Of a DNA stretch of 64,000 nucleotides, positions 39,652 through 48,928 are shown piece by piece. Source of the DNA: Pseudomonas sp. URMO17WK12:I2 (GTDB lineage Bacteria; Pseudomonadota; Gammaproteobacteria; Pseudomonadales; Pseudomonadaceae); NCBI RefSeq assembly GCF_003253735.1, contig NZ_QKYW01000005.1:62001-126000 (forward strand). The letters are read 5' to 3'. Within the stretch, counting starts at the first letter, position 1. Each line of letters starts with the position of its first letter. The position numbers were made by a program, and so were the translations under genes. A model generated the notes under the pieces. The model searched no databases and had not been told where the DNA came from. It saw nothing but the letters and a program-made list of their open reading frames with translations.

Positions 39652-41790
39652 TTACACCTTGAACTGATCCATCAGCTTCATCTGCTGGTTGGCCAGGTTG
39701 TTGAGCTGGCTGCTGACCTTGGCCGATTCGGTGGCCTGTTCGGTCAGGGTTTCGGTCACCGTGCGGATGGCGGCGACGTTGCGGTTGACCTCTTCGGCCA
39801 CGGCGCTCTGTTGTTCCGCGGCGCTGGCGATCTGCAGGTTCATGTCGCTGATCACCGACACCGCATCGCTGATCTGGCCCAGGGTCTGGGCAGCGTGCTG
39901 GATCTGCGTGACGTTGGTCTGCGCGTGCTGCTGGCTGGTGTGCATGGTGGTGACCACGCCGCGGGTGGCGCCCTGGATGCGCTCGATCACCTGGCGGATT
40001 TCCTCGACCGAGTCCTGGGTGCGGCGGGCCAGGTTGCGTACCTCGTCGGCCACCACCGCAAAGCCGCGGCCGCTGTCGCCGGCCCGGGCCGCTTCGATGG
40101 CGGCGTTCAAGGCCAGCAGGTTGGTCTGCTCGGCGATGCTGCGGATCACTTCGAGCACCGAGCCGATCTGTTCGCTGTTGACCGCCAGGGCTTCGACCTC
40201 GGTCACCGCCTTGCTGATTTCATCGGCCAGGATACGAATGTCCTTGCTGCTGCGCTCGATGATGGTGCGGCTCTGCTGGGCTGATTCGTCAGCGCCGCGG
40301 GCAGCTTCGGCCGCCTTGGAGGCGCTGCTGGCGACTTCCTGGGCGGTGGCGCTCATTTCATTGGACGCGGTGGCCACCTGGTCGACTTCGCGGAACTGGA
40401 TCTGCATGCCGTCGCTGGTCTGGCTGGCGATGTGCGAGGACTGGTCGGCGGTACCGCGCGCCTCGGTGATGCTCTGCTTGATCTGCGCGATGGTCGGTTG
40501 CAGCTTGTCGAGGAAGCGGTTGAACCAGCTCGCCAGCTCGCCCAGTTCGTCGCGCTTGTTGTAGCGCAGGCGCTGGGTCAGGTCGCCTTCGCCGCTGGCG
40601 ATGTCTTCGAGCATACGGGCCACTTCGTTGATCGGCCGGGTGACGCCGGAGGCGGTCAGCCAGATCAGCAGCAGGCCCACCAGGCAGGCCACCAGGGCCA
40701 CGGCCAGGGCCTTGAAGGTGCCGCTGGTCTGCGCCTGGTCGAGCAGGTCCTGGAGTTTCACCGCGTCGGCCAGGAGAATCTTTTCCGGCAGGCCGATGGA
40801 CACACCCCAGGGCTTGGCATTGTCGATGGGGCTGACCGGGTAGACCGCGTGGATGTAATCGTCCTGGCTGAACACGCTGGGCGCCTGGTTGCCCAGGGCG
40901 GCGAGAACCTTCCTGCCTTCTTCACCCTGGGCTTCGCCGATGTTCTTGCCGATCTGCTTGTCGTCGGTGCTGAAGGCGGCGAGGGTGCCACTGGGGGAGA
41001 CGATCAGTACCCGCCCGGCGTTGTCGAACAGGCCGCGCTGGGCTTCGCTGGCAGCGGCCTGCAGGCCGGCGAGCTCGAGGTCGACGCCCACGGTGGCGAT
41101 CACCTTGTCGCCGTCCATCAGTGGAATCGACAGCGAGGTCATCAGCAGGCGTTTGCCTTCCAGGGTGTCGGCATAGGGCTCCAGCAGGCAGGCGCTCTTG
41201 CGCTCACGGGGGCAGGTGTACCAGCTGTTGTAGGGCGTGCCGCTGATGCTCAGCTCGGTTTTGCCGAGGTCGCCTTCGGTGATCACGATGTTCACCCGTT
41301 GCGCTGTGCTGCGCGTCCAGCCACTGGAGAAACGGCCGGTTTCGTTGGAGCCGTGGGCGAGGTCGTCGACGAATTCGGCATCACGGCCATCCAGCGCGTT
41401 GGGTTCGAACACCATCCAGACGCCCAGCACCTTGGTGTTGCGCTCGAAGACGCTCTTGACGCTCTGATTGAGCGCCGCGCGCAGCTCGCTGGCCGGCATG
41501 CCGACGCGGGTGGCCAGGGCGCGCAGGTCATTCACCTGGTCGGCCAGGCTCCTGGTCACCAGCAGGTTTTCGTTGAAGGTGCGTTGCAGCCTCACCGCCT
41601 GTTCGGCCGCCTGGGCCTCGAGCAGGCGCTCGACACTGGCGGTGAGCATCTGCTTGCTCGATGCACTGGTCAGCTGGTTGTTCTCGGCGCTCTGGTAGAG
41701 GTTCATGCCGACGATCAGGGCCGTTACACCCAGCAGGCACAGACCGGATAGCAGAACGATTTTCAGCCGGATGGACATCGAATTGAACAT
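39652..41790 (-). CDS. Methyl-accepting chemotaxis protein with dCache sensor
   Basis: A 712-residue chemoreceptor. Helix 1 is near residues 9-30. A periplasmic double-Cache domain follows (about 35-360), with [11 protein letters not shown], the [10 protein letters not shown] segment and a [15 protein letters not shown] pocket. Helix 2 ([16 protein letters not shown]), HAMP, and the signalling tip [19 protein letters not shown] complete it. The W-Y and Y-A-D residues in the pocket recall amine or amino-acid receptors of Pseudomonas, and a PotD-like binding protein is next door, so a polyamine-type ligand is possible. The start at 41790 (MFNSMS) is preferred to an in-frame start 56 codons upstream. 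Confidence 0.9.
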   Translation of the reverse strand: MFNSMSIRLKIVLLSGLCLLGVTALIVGMNLYQSAENNQLTSASSKQMLTASVERLLEAQAAEQAVRLQRTFNENLLVTRSLADQVNDLRALATRVGMPASELRAALNQSVKSVFERNTKVLGVWMVFEPNALDGRDAEFVDDLAHGSNETGRFSSGWTRSTAQRVNIVITEGDLGKTELSISGTPYNSWYTCPRERKSACLLEPYADTLEGKRLLMTSLSIPLMDGDKVIATVGVDLELAGLQAAASEAQRGLFDNAGRVLIVSPSGTLAAFSTDDKQIGKNIGEAQGEEGRKVLAALGNQAPSVFSQDDYIHAVYPVSPIDNAKPWGVSIGLPEKILLADAVKLQDLLDQAQTSGTFKALAVALVACLVGLLLIWLTASGVTRPINEVARMLEDIASGEGDLTQRLRYNKRDELGELASWFNRFLDKLQPTIAQIKQSITEARGTADQSSHIASQTSDGMQIQFREVDQVATASNEMSATAQEVASSASKAAEAARGADESAQQSRTIIERSSKDIRILADEISKAVTEVEALAVNSEQIGSVLEVIRSIAEQTNLLALNAAIEAARAGDSGRGFAVVADEVRNLARRTQDSVEEIRQVIERIQGATRGVVTTMHTSQQHAQTNVTQIQHAAQTLGQISDAVSVISDMNLQIASAAEQQSAVAEEVNRNVAAIRTVTETLTEQATESAKVSSQLNNLANQQMKLMDQFKV

Positions 41791-41860
41791 GGCGCTATCT
41801 CTCGGGAGGGGTACGGTTGTTCTTGTTGTGTCGAACGCGCACGGATGGTTGGCTTCCTGG

Positions 41861-41887
41861 GTATCGGCCTGGCGATTCCTTTCATGA
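41861..41887 (-). promoter_or_regulatory. Possible FliA (sigma-28) promoter of the dCache chemoreceptor
   Basis: Read on the minus strand, TCATGAAA, 11 bases, then GCCGATAC. The -10 matches GCCGATAA in seven of eight positions and the spacing is standard; the -35 is poor. It lies about 70 bases upstream of the start. Confidence 0.45.
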
Positions 41888-41967
41888 GCAGGTGCGGTGA
41901 AGATGCCTGGCGCTTCGCTAGCTGTCATAGGGACACTAGTCGAGTTGCCGGTGACCACCCTGCTTTT

Positions 41968-43026
41968 TTATCGACGGTTGGCCTTGAGTTTTTGCCAGGT
42001 GCTCGTGAGCGCAGCCTCCTGGTCATCGCTCAAGGATTCCAGCAGATAGCTGACGCGCCGTTGCCTGGCATTCATGACCTGCATCGGGTGCTCGGCAGCG
42101 AAGCGCTGCATGGCCGGCGAGTCGCTTGGCAGCGGCGCATAGAAATGCGTGGCACGGGCGTTGCGAATGGCGTTTTGCGGGGTGATCAGGAAGTCGATGA
42201 GGCGGTAGGCCAGCTCCGGGTTGGGCGCATTGGCGGGGATGGCCAGGGTGTCGATGTACATGGCCGCGCCCTCATCGGGGATCACATAGCTCAGCGCCGG
42301 GTTGTTTTCGATGGCCCGCAACGCATGGCCGCTCCAGCTCATGGCCAGGCACAACTTGCCCTGCGCCAGCGCATCGACGTACGCCCAGTTGTTCAGTTCG
42401 GCGAATTTCGGCACCAGCGGTTCCAGCGCTTGCAGGGCCTTGGCGATCTGCCGCGGGCTGCTGACCGTCGGATTGCGGCCCTTGTAGTTGAGCAGCAGCG
42501 AGGACACTTCCTGGGGCGCGTCGATCAAGCCGACCCCGCAGTCGAACAGGCGCGACACCTGCTGGGGCTCGAACAGCAGGCCCCAGCTCGACGGCAATGG
42601 CCCACCGTAGGCGGCCTGGGCCAGCGTGGTGTTCACCACCATGCCCACCGAGCCCCACAGATAGGGCACTGCGTGCCCCTTGGCGGCTGGCTGGCCGGCG
42701 AGCATCGACAGCAGCCAGGGGTCGAGCTGGGCGTAGTGGGGCAGGCGGCCGGTGTCCAGGGGCGCCAGCGCGCCGCTATCCGCCAGCTCCTTGAGCATGA
42801 AGTGCGACGGCACGATCACGTCATAGGCCGTGCCTGAACGCATGGCCTGCATCAGCTCCTCGGCGGTGGTGAAGCCCTGGTACTCGACGCGAATCCCGGT
42901 GCTCTGTTGGAAGTCCTCGATCACCGCGGGGTCGAAGTAGTCCTGCCAGCTGAGAAAGCGCAGCACCTGTTGGGCGTGCGCGCTGCTGCAGGTGAGCAGG
43001 GCGAGTAGGCAGAGCAGGGCTTTCAT
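41968..43026 (-). CDS. Periplasmic polyamine-type ABC substrate-binding protein (PotD-like)
   Basis: A 352-residue binding protein with a signal peptide ending near SSAHAQQ. The body follows the PotD/PotF pattern: VLRFLSWQDYFDP, GIRVEYQGFTTAEELMQAM, YDVIVPSHFMLKELADSG, VPYLWGSVGMVVNT, and AYRLIDFLITPQNA. Such proteins bind putrescine or spermidine, but no ABC permease or ATPase is nearby. It could serve a distant transporter or present ligand to the adjacent chemoreceptor. Its start overlaps the DapA-like gene stop by four bases. A 61-residue upstream extension lies inside that gene and is rejected. Confidence 0.85.
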   Translation of the reverse strand: MKALLCLLALLTCSSAHAQQVLRFLSWQDYFDPAVIEDFQQSTGIRVEYQGFTTAEELMQAMRSGTAYDVIVPSHFMLKELADSGALAPLDTGRLPHYAQLDPWLLSMLAGQPAAKGHAVPYLWGSVGMVVNTTLAQAAYGGPLPSSWGLLFEPQQVSRLFDCGVGLIDAPQEVSSLLLNYKGRNPTVSSPRQIAKALQALEPLVPKFAELNNWAYVDALAQGKLCLAMSWSGHALRAIENNPALSYVIPDEGAAMYIDTLAIPANAPNPELAYRLIDFLITPQNAIRNARATHFYAPLPSDSPAMQRFAAEHPMQVMNARQRRVSYLLESLSDDQEAALTSTWQKLKANRR

Positions 43027-43850
43027 GGCATCACTCCCAGGAGATCGCCGGCATCGGCGCGGGCCAGCGGGTTCGGCGAGCATGGCTGGTGAATCGGTTG
43101 CCCAGGGCCGCCAGCGGACTGGTTTGCCTGGCCGGCGCCGCGCACAGCGCGCAGACGGCTGTCGAGATGTAGCGCGGTGCGTGCATCGCCGCGGCGTAGC
43201 GCCGCGCACAGGTCGGCGACCAGGCGCGGGGCGAGGTTGGCAATGAGCGAAATGCGGCCCGCGCCGCCCAGCAGCATGACTTCCAGCGCAGTGCGGTCGT
43301 CGCCGGCATACAGCGCGAACCCGGGGGCGCAGCGTGCGAGCAGTTGCCTGGCCCGCTGCAGGTCGCCGCTGGCGTCGTTGATGCCGATGATGTTGGCGAC
43401 AGGCGACAGGCGTGCAACGGTCGCCACGCTCAGCTCGCCGCCAGTGCGGTCATGGAGCATCTGCGGCATGTCGACGGCCCGGGCGATGCTCTCGAAGTGG
43501 CCGTACAGGCCCTGTTGGGAGGGGCGCGGGAAGCAGGGCGTGCTCAGCAGCAGGGCATCGGCCCCGGCCTGCTTGGCCGCCAGGCTGAATGCGATGGCTT
43601 CACGGGTACTGTTGCTGCCGATGCTGGCGATGACCGGGATCTCGCCCTGCACCAGCGCCACCACGCGGCGGATCAGGCGGCTGTGGGCATCGATGTCGAG
43701 AGTGGCGCTGTCACCCGGGGGGCCGGGGAGCAGCAGCGCGTCACTGCCTGCGTGCAGGTGCAGGTCGATCAATCTGGCCAGGCGCCGTTCGTCCACCTCG
43801 CCGGCGGCGTTGGTGGGCGTGACGATGGCCGCAATGCTGCCCCGGATCAT
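43023..43850 (-). CDS. DapA/NanA-family homologue lacking the Schiff-base lysine
   Basis: A 275-residue TIM-barrel protein of the dihydrodipicolinate synthase family, clearly homologous by GSIAAIVTPTNAAGEVD and the GEIPVIASIGSNSTREAI strand. The key sites are changed. GTTGES is replaced by PGPPGDS (residues 42-48). The YNxP tyrosine region is MLHDRTGG with a three-residue loss. The Schiff-base lysine in G-I-K-D/E is Asn158 (GINDASGDL). The C-terminal 35 residues are low-complexity and unlike the family. It is therefore probably not an aldolase and may be decaying or repurposed. It is coupled by a four-base overlap to the PotD-like gene. Confidence 0.8.
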   Translation of the reverse strand: MIRGSIAAIVTPTNAAGEVDERRLARLIDLHLHAGSDALLLPGPPGDSATLDIDAHSRLIRRVVALVQGEIPVIASIGSNSTREAIAFSLAAKQAGADALLLSTPCFPRPSQQGLYGHFESIARAVDMPQMLHDRTGGELSVATVARLSPVANIIGINDASGDLQRARQLLARCAPGFALYAGDDRTALEVMLLGGAGRISLIANLAPRLVADLCAALRRGDARTALHLDSRLRAVRGAGQANQSAGGPGQPIHQPCSPNPLARADAGDLLGVMP

Positions 43851-43946
43851 GATCGAGCCCTCCCATGCCTATTGTTCTTATTGGGTTTTGGCCGGGGCGC
43901 GTGTGCCCCTGTGGGGCGATGGTAGAAGCGCGCGTCGCGCCGGCGG

Positions 43947-44036
43947 TATCCCAAATCGGCAGCGTCTCGCCATGGCGCTGCACGGTCGTGAACGATCTTG
44001 GCGATGGGGCATATTTTTGGCTGCCAATTTGGGATA
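43947..44036. promoter_or_regulatory. 17 bp inverted repeat pair in divergent promoter region
   Basis: TATCCCAAATCGGCAGC (43947-43963) and GCTGCCAATTTGGGATA (44020-44036) are complementary at 16 of 17 positions with 56 bases between. They lie between the DapA-like and permease genes and look like paired operators for a looping regulator. No regulator is adjacent. Confidence 0.55.
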
Positions 44037-44164
44037 ACACACCGCAGGGGAACGGCCTAGGATCGATTTCGTCAGCGAATAACAACAGCGTTTCGGTTGG
44101 CCAGGCGGGCGTGTCGCCTTCCTCCAACCCCTGAAAAACTGCCTCATAAAATAAGGTCAAGAGA

Positions 44165-45616
44165 ATGAGCGTATCCATGAGTCCGCCCGCAGGCCCGAAC
44201 GAGCTGCGGCGTGGCGCCCTGAGTGTCGGTTTCATCATCTTCTTCGTGATTTCGGCAGCCAGCCCACTGAGTGTGCTGGCCGGCGGGTTCCCGATCGGCA
44301 TCATGCTCGGCAGCGGTGCCGGCACCCCGGCCCTGCTGGTGCTGGCGTTGCTGGTGCTGCTGTCGTTCGCGGTGGGTTACACCACCATGGCGCGGCATGT
44401 GACCAATGCCGGCGGTTTCTACGCCTTCTCCTCGCGGGGCCTGGGTGGCCTGGCGGGTGGCGCGGCCGGGGTGCTGGCGATGTTCGCCTACAACATCCTG
44501 CAGGTCGGCCTGTACGGCATGTTCGGCGGCGTGGTGGCCGGCACCATGTCCAGCGTGTTCGCCATCGACCTGCCGTGGTGGGCGTATTCGCTGCTGGCCA
44601 TGGCCAGCGTGGCGATCCTCGGCTACCGCAACATCGACCTGTCGGCGCGGGTGCTGTCGCTGATCGTGGTCGCCGAGTACCTGGCGATCCTGGTGCTGGA
44701 CGTCGCCATCCTGCACAGCGGTGGCGACAGCGGGGTGAATTTCGATTCCTTCACGCCCGAGTACGCGTTCAGCGGCAACCCGTCGATCGGCCTGCTGTTC
44801 TGCTTCGCGGCGTTCATCGGCTTCGAGGCGACCACCATCTACGGTGAAGAGGCGAAGAACCCGCAGCGCGCGATTCCCATCGCCACCTATGTGTCGGTGC
44901 TGCTGATCGGCTGCTTCTACGCCATCTCGATCTGGTCGATGGTCATTGGCGTGGGCACCGACAAGATCGTGCCGACCCTGCAGGCGCTGACCGATCCGAC
45001 CACCTTCATCTACGGCCTGTCCGATCACTATGTCGGCCCGCAACTGACCCAGGTGATCCGCGTGCTGTTCGTGGTGAGCATCTACGCAGGGCTGCTGGCC
45101 TTCCACAACTCGGCGGCGCGCTACTTCTACGCCATCGGCCGTGACGGCATGCTGCCCAAGTCGCTGGGCCTGACCCACCGCATCCACCAGAGCCCGCACA
45201 TGGGCTCGGCCCTGCAGAGCCTGATCGCCGCGGTGGTGGTGCTGATCTTCGCGGTGATGGACGCCGACCCGATCCTGCAGCTGTTCGCCTGGTTCTCCAG
45301 CCTGGCCACGCTGTGCCTGCTGCTGCTGATGGCGCTGACGTCGGCGGCGGTGCTGATGTACTTCAAGCGCAATCCGCAATTGCAGTTGGGTGTGCTGCGC
45401 CGCCTGATCCTGCCGGCGTTTTCCTGCGTGGCCCTGAGCATCGTGCTGGTGATCGCGGTGATCCACTTCGATGTGTTGACCGGCTCCAGCAAGGCGATCT
45501 CCTACGCGCTCTGTGCAGTGATTCCGGCGGCCCTGATCGGCGGTGTGCTGCTGGCCATGCGCCTGCGCCGCAAATCGCCGGAGTGCTTCGCCAAGCTGGG
45601 CAGCCACAAGCTGTAA
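44165..45616 (+). CDS. APC-family amino-acid/polyamine permease
   Basis: A 483-residue, twelve-helix APC-superfamily permease. The opening motif FVISAASPLSVLAGGFPIGIMLGSG, the FYAFSSRGLGGLAGG stretch, the CFAAFIGFEATTIYGEEAKNP consensus and the NSAARYFYAIGRDG segment are all typical of amino-acid, choline or amine uptake systems. It is followed by an aldehyde dehydrogenase and a porin on the same strand, suggesting uptake plus oxidation of an amine-type compound. AAGAGA precedes the start. Confidence 0.88.
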   Translation: MSVSMSPPAGPNELRRGALSVGFIIFFVISAASPLSVLAGGFPIGIMLGSGAGTPALLVLALLVLLSFAVGYTTMARHVTNAGGFYAFSSRGLGGLAGGAAGVLAMFAYNILQVGLYGMFGGVVAGTMSSVFAIDLPWWAYSLLAMASVAILGYRNIDLSARVLSLIVVAEYLAILVLDVAILHSGGDSGVNFDSFTPEYAFSGNPSIGLLFCFAAFIGFEATTIYGEEAKNPQRAIPIATYVSVLLIGCFYAISIWSMVIGVGTDKIVPTLQALTDPTTFIYGLSDHYVGPQLTQVIRVLFVVSIYAGLLAFHNSAARYFYAIGRDGMLPKSLGLTHRIHQSPHMGSALQSLIAAVVVLIFAVMDADPILQLFAWFSSLATLCLLLLMALTSAAVLMYFKRNPQLQLGVLRRLILPAFSCVALSIVLVIAVIHFDVLTGSSKAISYALCAVIPAALIGGVLLAMRLRRKSPECFAKLGSHKL

Positions 45617-45688
45617 GCACCGCCTTCCTTTCATCGACACGAAGCCCACCGTGCAGCGCTGCTGGCGGTGGTGCACGGGAGCTTTTCC

Positions 45689-47110
45689 ATGAACGACTAT
45701 CGCATGCTGATCGACGGTGCCCGCGTAGCGGGCGAGGGCGGCCACTTCGAGGTGCTCAACCCGGCCACCGAGACCGCCGTCGCCCAGTGCACGGCCGGCT
45801 CCCTGGCCCAGCTTGACCTGGCCGTGGCAGCGGCCCGCAGGGCGTTCGCCGGCTGGCAGCTGACCAGCCACGCCGAGCGCAGCGCCTGCCTGCAGCGCAT
45901 CGCCGATGCCATCGAACAGGACGCCGAGCGCCTGGCGCGGCTGATCGTCAGCGAGCAGGGCAAGCCGCTGGCGCTGGCGTTTTCCGAAGTCATGGGCGGT
46001 GTCGCCTGGACCCGTTATGCCGCCGCCCAGGAGATTCCCGTCGAGCTGATCGAGGACAACGCCACCCAGCGCGTCGAACTGCACCGCAAACCGCTGGGCG
46101 TGGTGGCCTCGATCACGCCGTGGAACTGGCCGTTCATGATTGCCATCTGGCACATCATGCCGGCGCTGCGGGCGGGCAACTGCGTGATCAGCAAACCGTC
46201 GAGCCTGACCCCGCTGAGCACCATCGCCCTGGTCGAGATCATCGCCCGGCACGTGCCCAACGGGGTGATCAACATCATCACTGGTGAGCGCGGCTTCGGC
46301 AGTGCGATTTCCAGCCACCCGGGCATCGACAAGATCGTCTTCACCGGCTCCACGGCCACCGGCCAGCGGGTCATGCAGGCGGCGGCCGGCAACCTCAAGC
46401 GTCTGACTCTGGAATTGGGTGGCAACGACGCGGCCATCGTGCTGCCCGGCACCGCGGTCGAGGAAACGGCCGAGGCGATCTTCCAGGCCGCATTCCTCAA
46501 CATGGGCCAGACCTGTGCGGCGCTCAAGCGCCTGTATGTGCACGAGTCGCAGCAGCAGGCATTCGCCGACGCGCTGGTGGCCATCGCCGGGCGCCAGGTG
46601 GTCGGTGACGGCCTGGAGGAGGGCGTGACCTTCGGCCCGGTGCAGAACAGCGAGCAACTGGCGCTGGTCACCGAGCTGGTCGAGGACGCCCGTGGCAAGG
46701 GCGCCCAGGTGCTGTGTGGTGGCGAGCGCCTGGCGCGCCCGGGGTTCTTCTACCCGCCGACCATCGTCAGCGGCGTGAACAACGGTGACCGCCTGGTGGA
46801 CGAGGAACAGTTCGGCCCGGTGCTGCCCGTGATCGCCTACCGCGATGTCGAGCAAGTGCTGCGCGCCGCCAACGACAGCGACATGGGCCTGGGCGGTTCG
46901 GTCTGGGGGCCGGATGCCGAGCAGGCGCTGGCGGTCGCCAAGCGCATGGAGAGTGGTGTGGCCTGGGTCAACTGCCATGCGCAGATCCAGCCGAATACGC
47001 CGTTCGGCGGCAGCAAGATGTCCGGTTTCGGGGTCGAGTTCGGCCTCGAGGGGCTGCTCGAATTCACCGGCCAGCAGTTGCTCTACGTGCGCAAGCCGGG
47101 GGCGGTGTGA
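45689..47110 (+). CDS. NAD(P)-dependent aldehyde dehydrogenase
   Basis: A 473-residue aldehyde dehydrogenase, close to the family's usual length. The Rossmann/catalytic landmarks are present: SITPWNWPFMIAIW, FTGSTATGQRVM, general base Glu in LELGGNDAAI, and the nucleophile cysteine in MGQTCAALKRLYV. It oxidises an aldehyde to the acid; which aldehyde cannot be told. The ATG at 45689 has GGGAG before it; the in-frame ATG at 45668 lacks one. It sits 72 bases after the permease, likely in one operon. Confidence 0.9.
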   Translation: MNDYRMLIDGARVAGEGGHFEVLNPATETAVAQCTAGSLAQLDLAVAAARRAFAGWQLTSHAERSACLQRIADAIEQDAERLARLIVSEQGKPLALAFSEVMGGVAWTRYAAAQEIPVELIEDNATQRVELHRKPLGVVASITPWNWPFMIAIWHIMPALRAGNCVISKPSSLTPLSTIALVEIIARHVPNGVINIITGERGFGSAISSHPGIDKIVFTGSTATGQRVMQAAAGNLKRLTLELGGNDAAIVLPGTAVEETAEAIFQAAFLNMGQTCAALKRLYVHESQQQAFADALVAIAGRQVVGDGLEEGVTFGPVQNSEQLALVTELVEDARGKGAQVLCGGERLARPGFFYPPTIVSGVNNGDRLVDEEQFGPVLPVIAYRDVEQVLRAANDSDMGLGGSVWGPDAEQALAVAKRMESGVAWVNCHAQIQPNTPFGGSKMSGFGVEFGLEGLLEFTGQQLLYVRKPGAV

Positions 47111-47188
47111 CGCACCCGCGCGGCACCCGGATCCAGTCGATTCAACGCCAACAACAATAATGAAAGCGACGTGAAAAGGAGCATCACC

Positions 47189-48532
47189 ATGGAGCATCGC
47201 AATCGGGCCATCGGCCTTTGCAGCGGCGGCCTGGCCCTGAGCCTGGCCCTCGGGCTGGCGGCGCCAGCGGGCGCCGTCGAGCTGTACAGCGACGAAGACA
47301 CCCACCTCAACGCCGACGTACTGGCCGTGTTCGGCATGATGAACAGCCGCAAGAACTATGACGGCACCACCGGCGGCTCGACCTGGCGCGAGGGGTTCAT
47401 CAAGTACGGGTTGAGCGGCGACCAGGGGCTGGCGGGTGCAGGCACCGCCTATGGCGCCTTCAGCCTGGTCAGCTCGGCGACCTGGGGCGACGGCGACGCC
47501 GGCGGCAATACCGATGGCTCCGAGCGCACCACCAAGATCGAGGACGCCTACCTGGGCTGGCGCTCCGGCGACCTGTTTCCGGCCCTCGGCCAGGATGGCG
47601 TGGATTTCTCCGCAGGGCGCCAGGTGATCAAGCTGGGGCGCGGTTTCCTGATCAATGATGACGGCACCAACCTGGGCAACGGCCCCCAGGGGCCGAACGG
47701 TGGCAGCCTCAACCGCGGTGGCGCCTATTATGCCGCTGCGCGGCATGCCTTCGACCGCACCGCGGTGTTGCGCCTCGGTGGCCAGGAGGGCGTGCATGGC
47801 TCGGTGCTGTGGCTCAAGTCCGACAACCGCGTACAGGCCGAGACCGAGCTGGCCGCCGGTACCCTGGACTACACCACCGACGCCGGCACCCTGGGCCTGA
47901 CCTGGATCCATGGCCTGGACGTCAACAAGCGCTGGGCCAACCCGATCCAGGCGCAGCGCGACAACATGAACCTGTACAGCATCCGTGGCGAAGGCAGCGC
48001 CGGCATCGAGAATGCCAACTTCGCCTTCGAATATGCCTGGCAGGACGTCGATACCGGCGTGGAGAAAGGCTGGTACGCCGAGGCCGGTTACACCTTCGCC
48101 GATGCGCCCTGGGCGCCGAGCCTGACCTACCGCTACACGCGTTTCTCGGGCGGTTGGGATTCGCTGTTCACCGGCCTCAGCACCGGCTATGGCACCTGGT
48201 TCCAGGGTGAGGTGGCGGCCAACTATGCGGGCCCGTTCAACACCAATACTGGTATTCACCACGTGGGGTTGAAAGCCACGCCGATGGAAGGGCTGACCCT
48301 GGGCGCGCTGTACTTCGACTTCAGCACGCTGCATGACCGCGACACCATCAATCGCGACGCGCGCGAGCTCGACCTGTATGCCGAATGGGCGGTCAACGAC
48401 CACCTGACCATCTCGCCGCTGGTGGGCCTCTATCAGCCGAAGAAGAGCTCGGACAACGGTGGTATCGGCAGCCAGGTTGGCGGCAATGGCACCAACGTCT
48501 ACAGCCAGCTGATGGTCATCGTGCCGTTCTAA
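47189..48532 (+). CDS. Outer-membrane beta-barrel porin
   Basis: A 447-residue exported protein. The signal peptide ends near AAPAGAVE. The mature part is a series of alternating amphipathic strands with glycine-rich turns (LVSSATWGDGDAGGNTDGS, DFSAGRQVIKLGRGFL) and a terminal phenylalanine (QLMVIVPF), the outer-membrane assembly signal. It probably admits the substrate for the adjacent permease. It resembles substrate-specific porins of the OprD-like size class, but I cannot name the family. AAGGAG precedes the ATG at 47189; the GTG at 47171 lies upstream of that site and is rejected. Confidence 0.8.
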   Translation: MEHRNRAIGLCSGGLALSLALGLAAPAGAVELYSDEDTHLNADVLAVFGMMNSRKNYDGTTGGSTWREGFIKYGLSGDQGLAGAGTAYGAFSLVSSATWGDGDAGGNTDGSERTTKIEDAYLGWRSGDLFPALGQDGVDFSAGRQVIKLGRGFLINDDGTNLGNGPQGPNGGSLNRGGAYYAAARHAFDRTAVLRLGGQEGVHGSVLWLKSDNRVQAETELAAGTLDYTTDAGTLGLTWIHGLDVNKRWANPIQAQRDNMNLYSIRGEGSAGIENANFAFEYAWQDVDTGVEKGWYAEAGYTFADAPWAPSLTYRYTRFSGGWDSLFTGLSTGYGTWFQGEVAANYAGPFNTNTGIHHVGLKATPMEGLTLGALYFDFSTLHDRDTINRDARELDLYAEWAVNDHLTISPLVGLYQPKKSSDNGGIGSQVGGNGTNVYSQLMVIVPF

Positions 48533-48538
48533 GAACCT

Positions 48539-48816
48539 GTTCACGATCCTTCCAGGCATGGTTGCGGGTAGCTATAAGGCAGAATCGGCCGATCGTGCGG
48601 CGATTTCAAACCTGCTCATATTGGTGGGCTGAAGCCCACCCTACGAGGCTATAAGGCAGAATCGGGCATCACTGTTTTACCTGTGGGAACGGGCGGGGAC
48701 GCCTAGGCCATGCCCGTGATTTTTCGCGGGCATGGCCCGCTCCCACAGATATTGCGCCGATGGCTGCTCCCGCCACGTTGCAGCCAGATATAAAGCCCAG
48801 CATGTAGATCGTGAAC
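48539..48816. repeat. Composite REP-type repeat region
   Basis: An intergenic stretch bounded by inverted GTTCACGATC (48539-48548) and GATCGTGAAC (48807-48816). Inside are an 18 bp direct repeat GCTATAAGGCAGAATCGG (48571-48588 and 48648-48665), a GGTGGGCT-GA-AGCCCACC hairpin near 48632-48650, and a REP hairpin. In the last, CTGTGGGAACGGGC (48681) pairs with GCCCGCTCCCACAG (48735), enclosing a nested GGCCATGCCCG/CGGGCATGGCC pair. The 48533-48928 gap has no convincing gene. Confidence 0.8.
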
Positions 48817-48928
48817 GATGCGCCACCCCAGCGGCGTTCACCTGACCCTCTTGGCGGCCTGCTCCACGCACTTGGTCGCACGACTGCCCGCTCGCGGGCA
48901 GCCGGTTTTTCCTTTCCCGCCACGCCTT

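Noticed and set aside
44144..48559. A 1471-codon open frame on the minus strand
   Set aside because: It is antisense to the permease, aldehyde dehydrogenase and porin genes, and its composition (His, Gln, Arg, Gly-rich low complexity) is the usual shadow of high-GC coding DNA.
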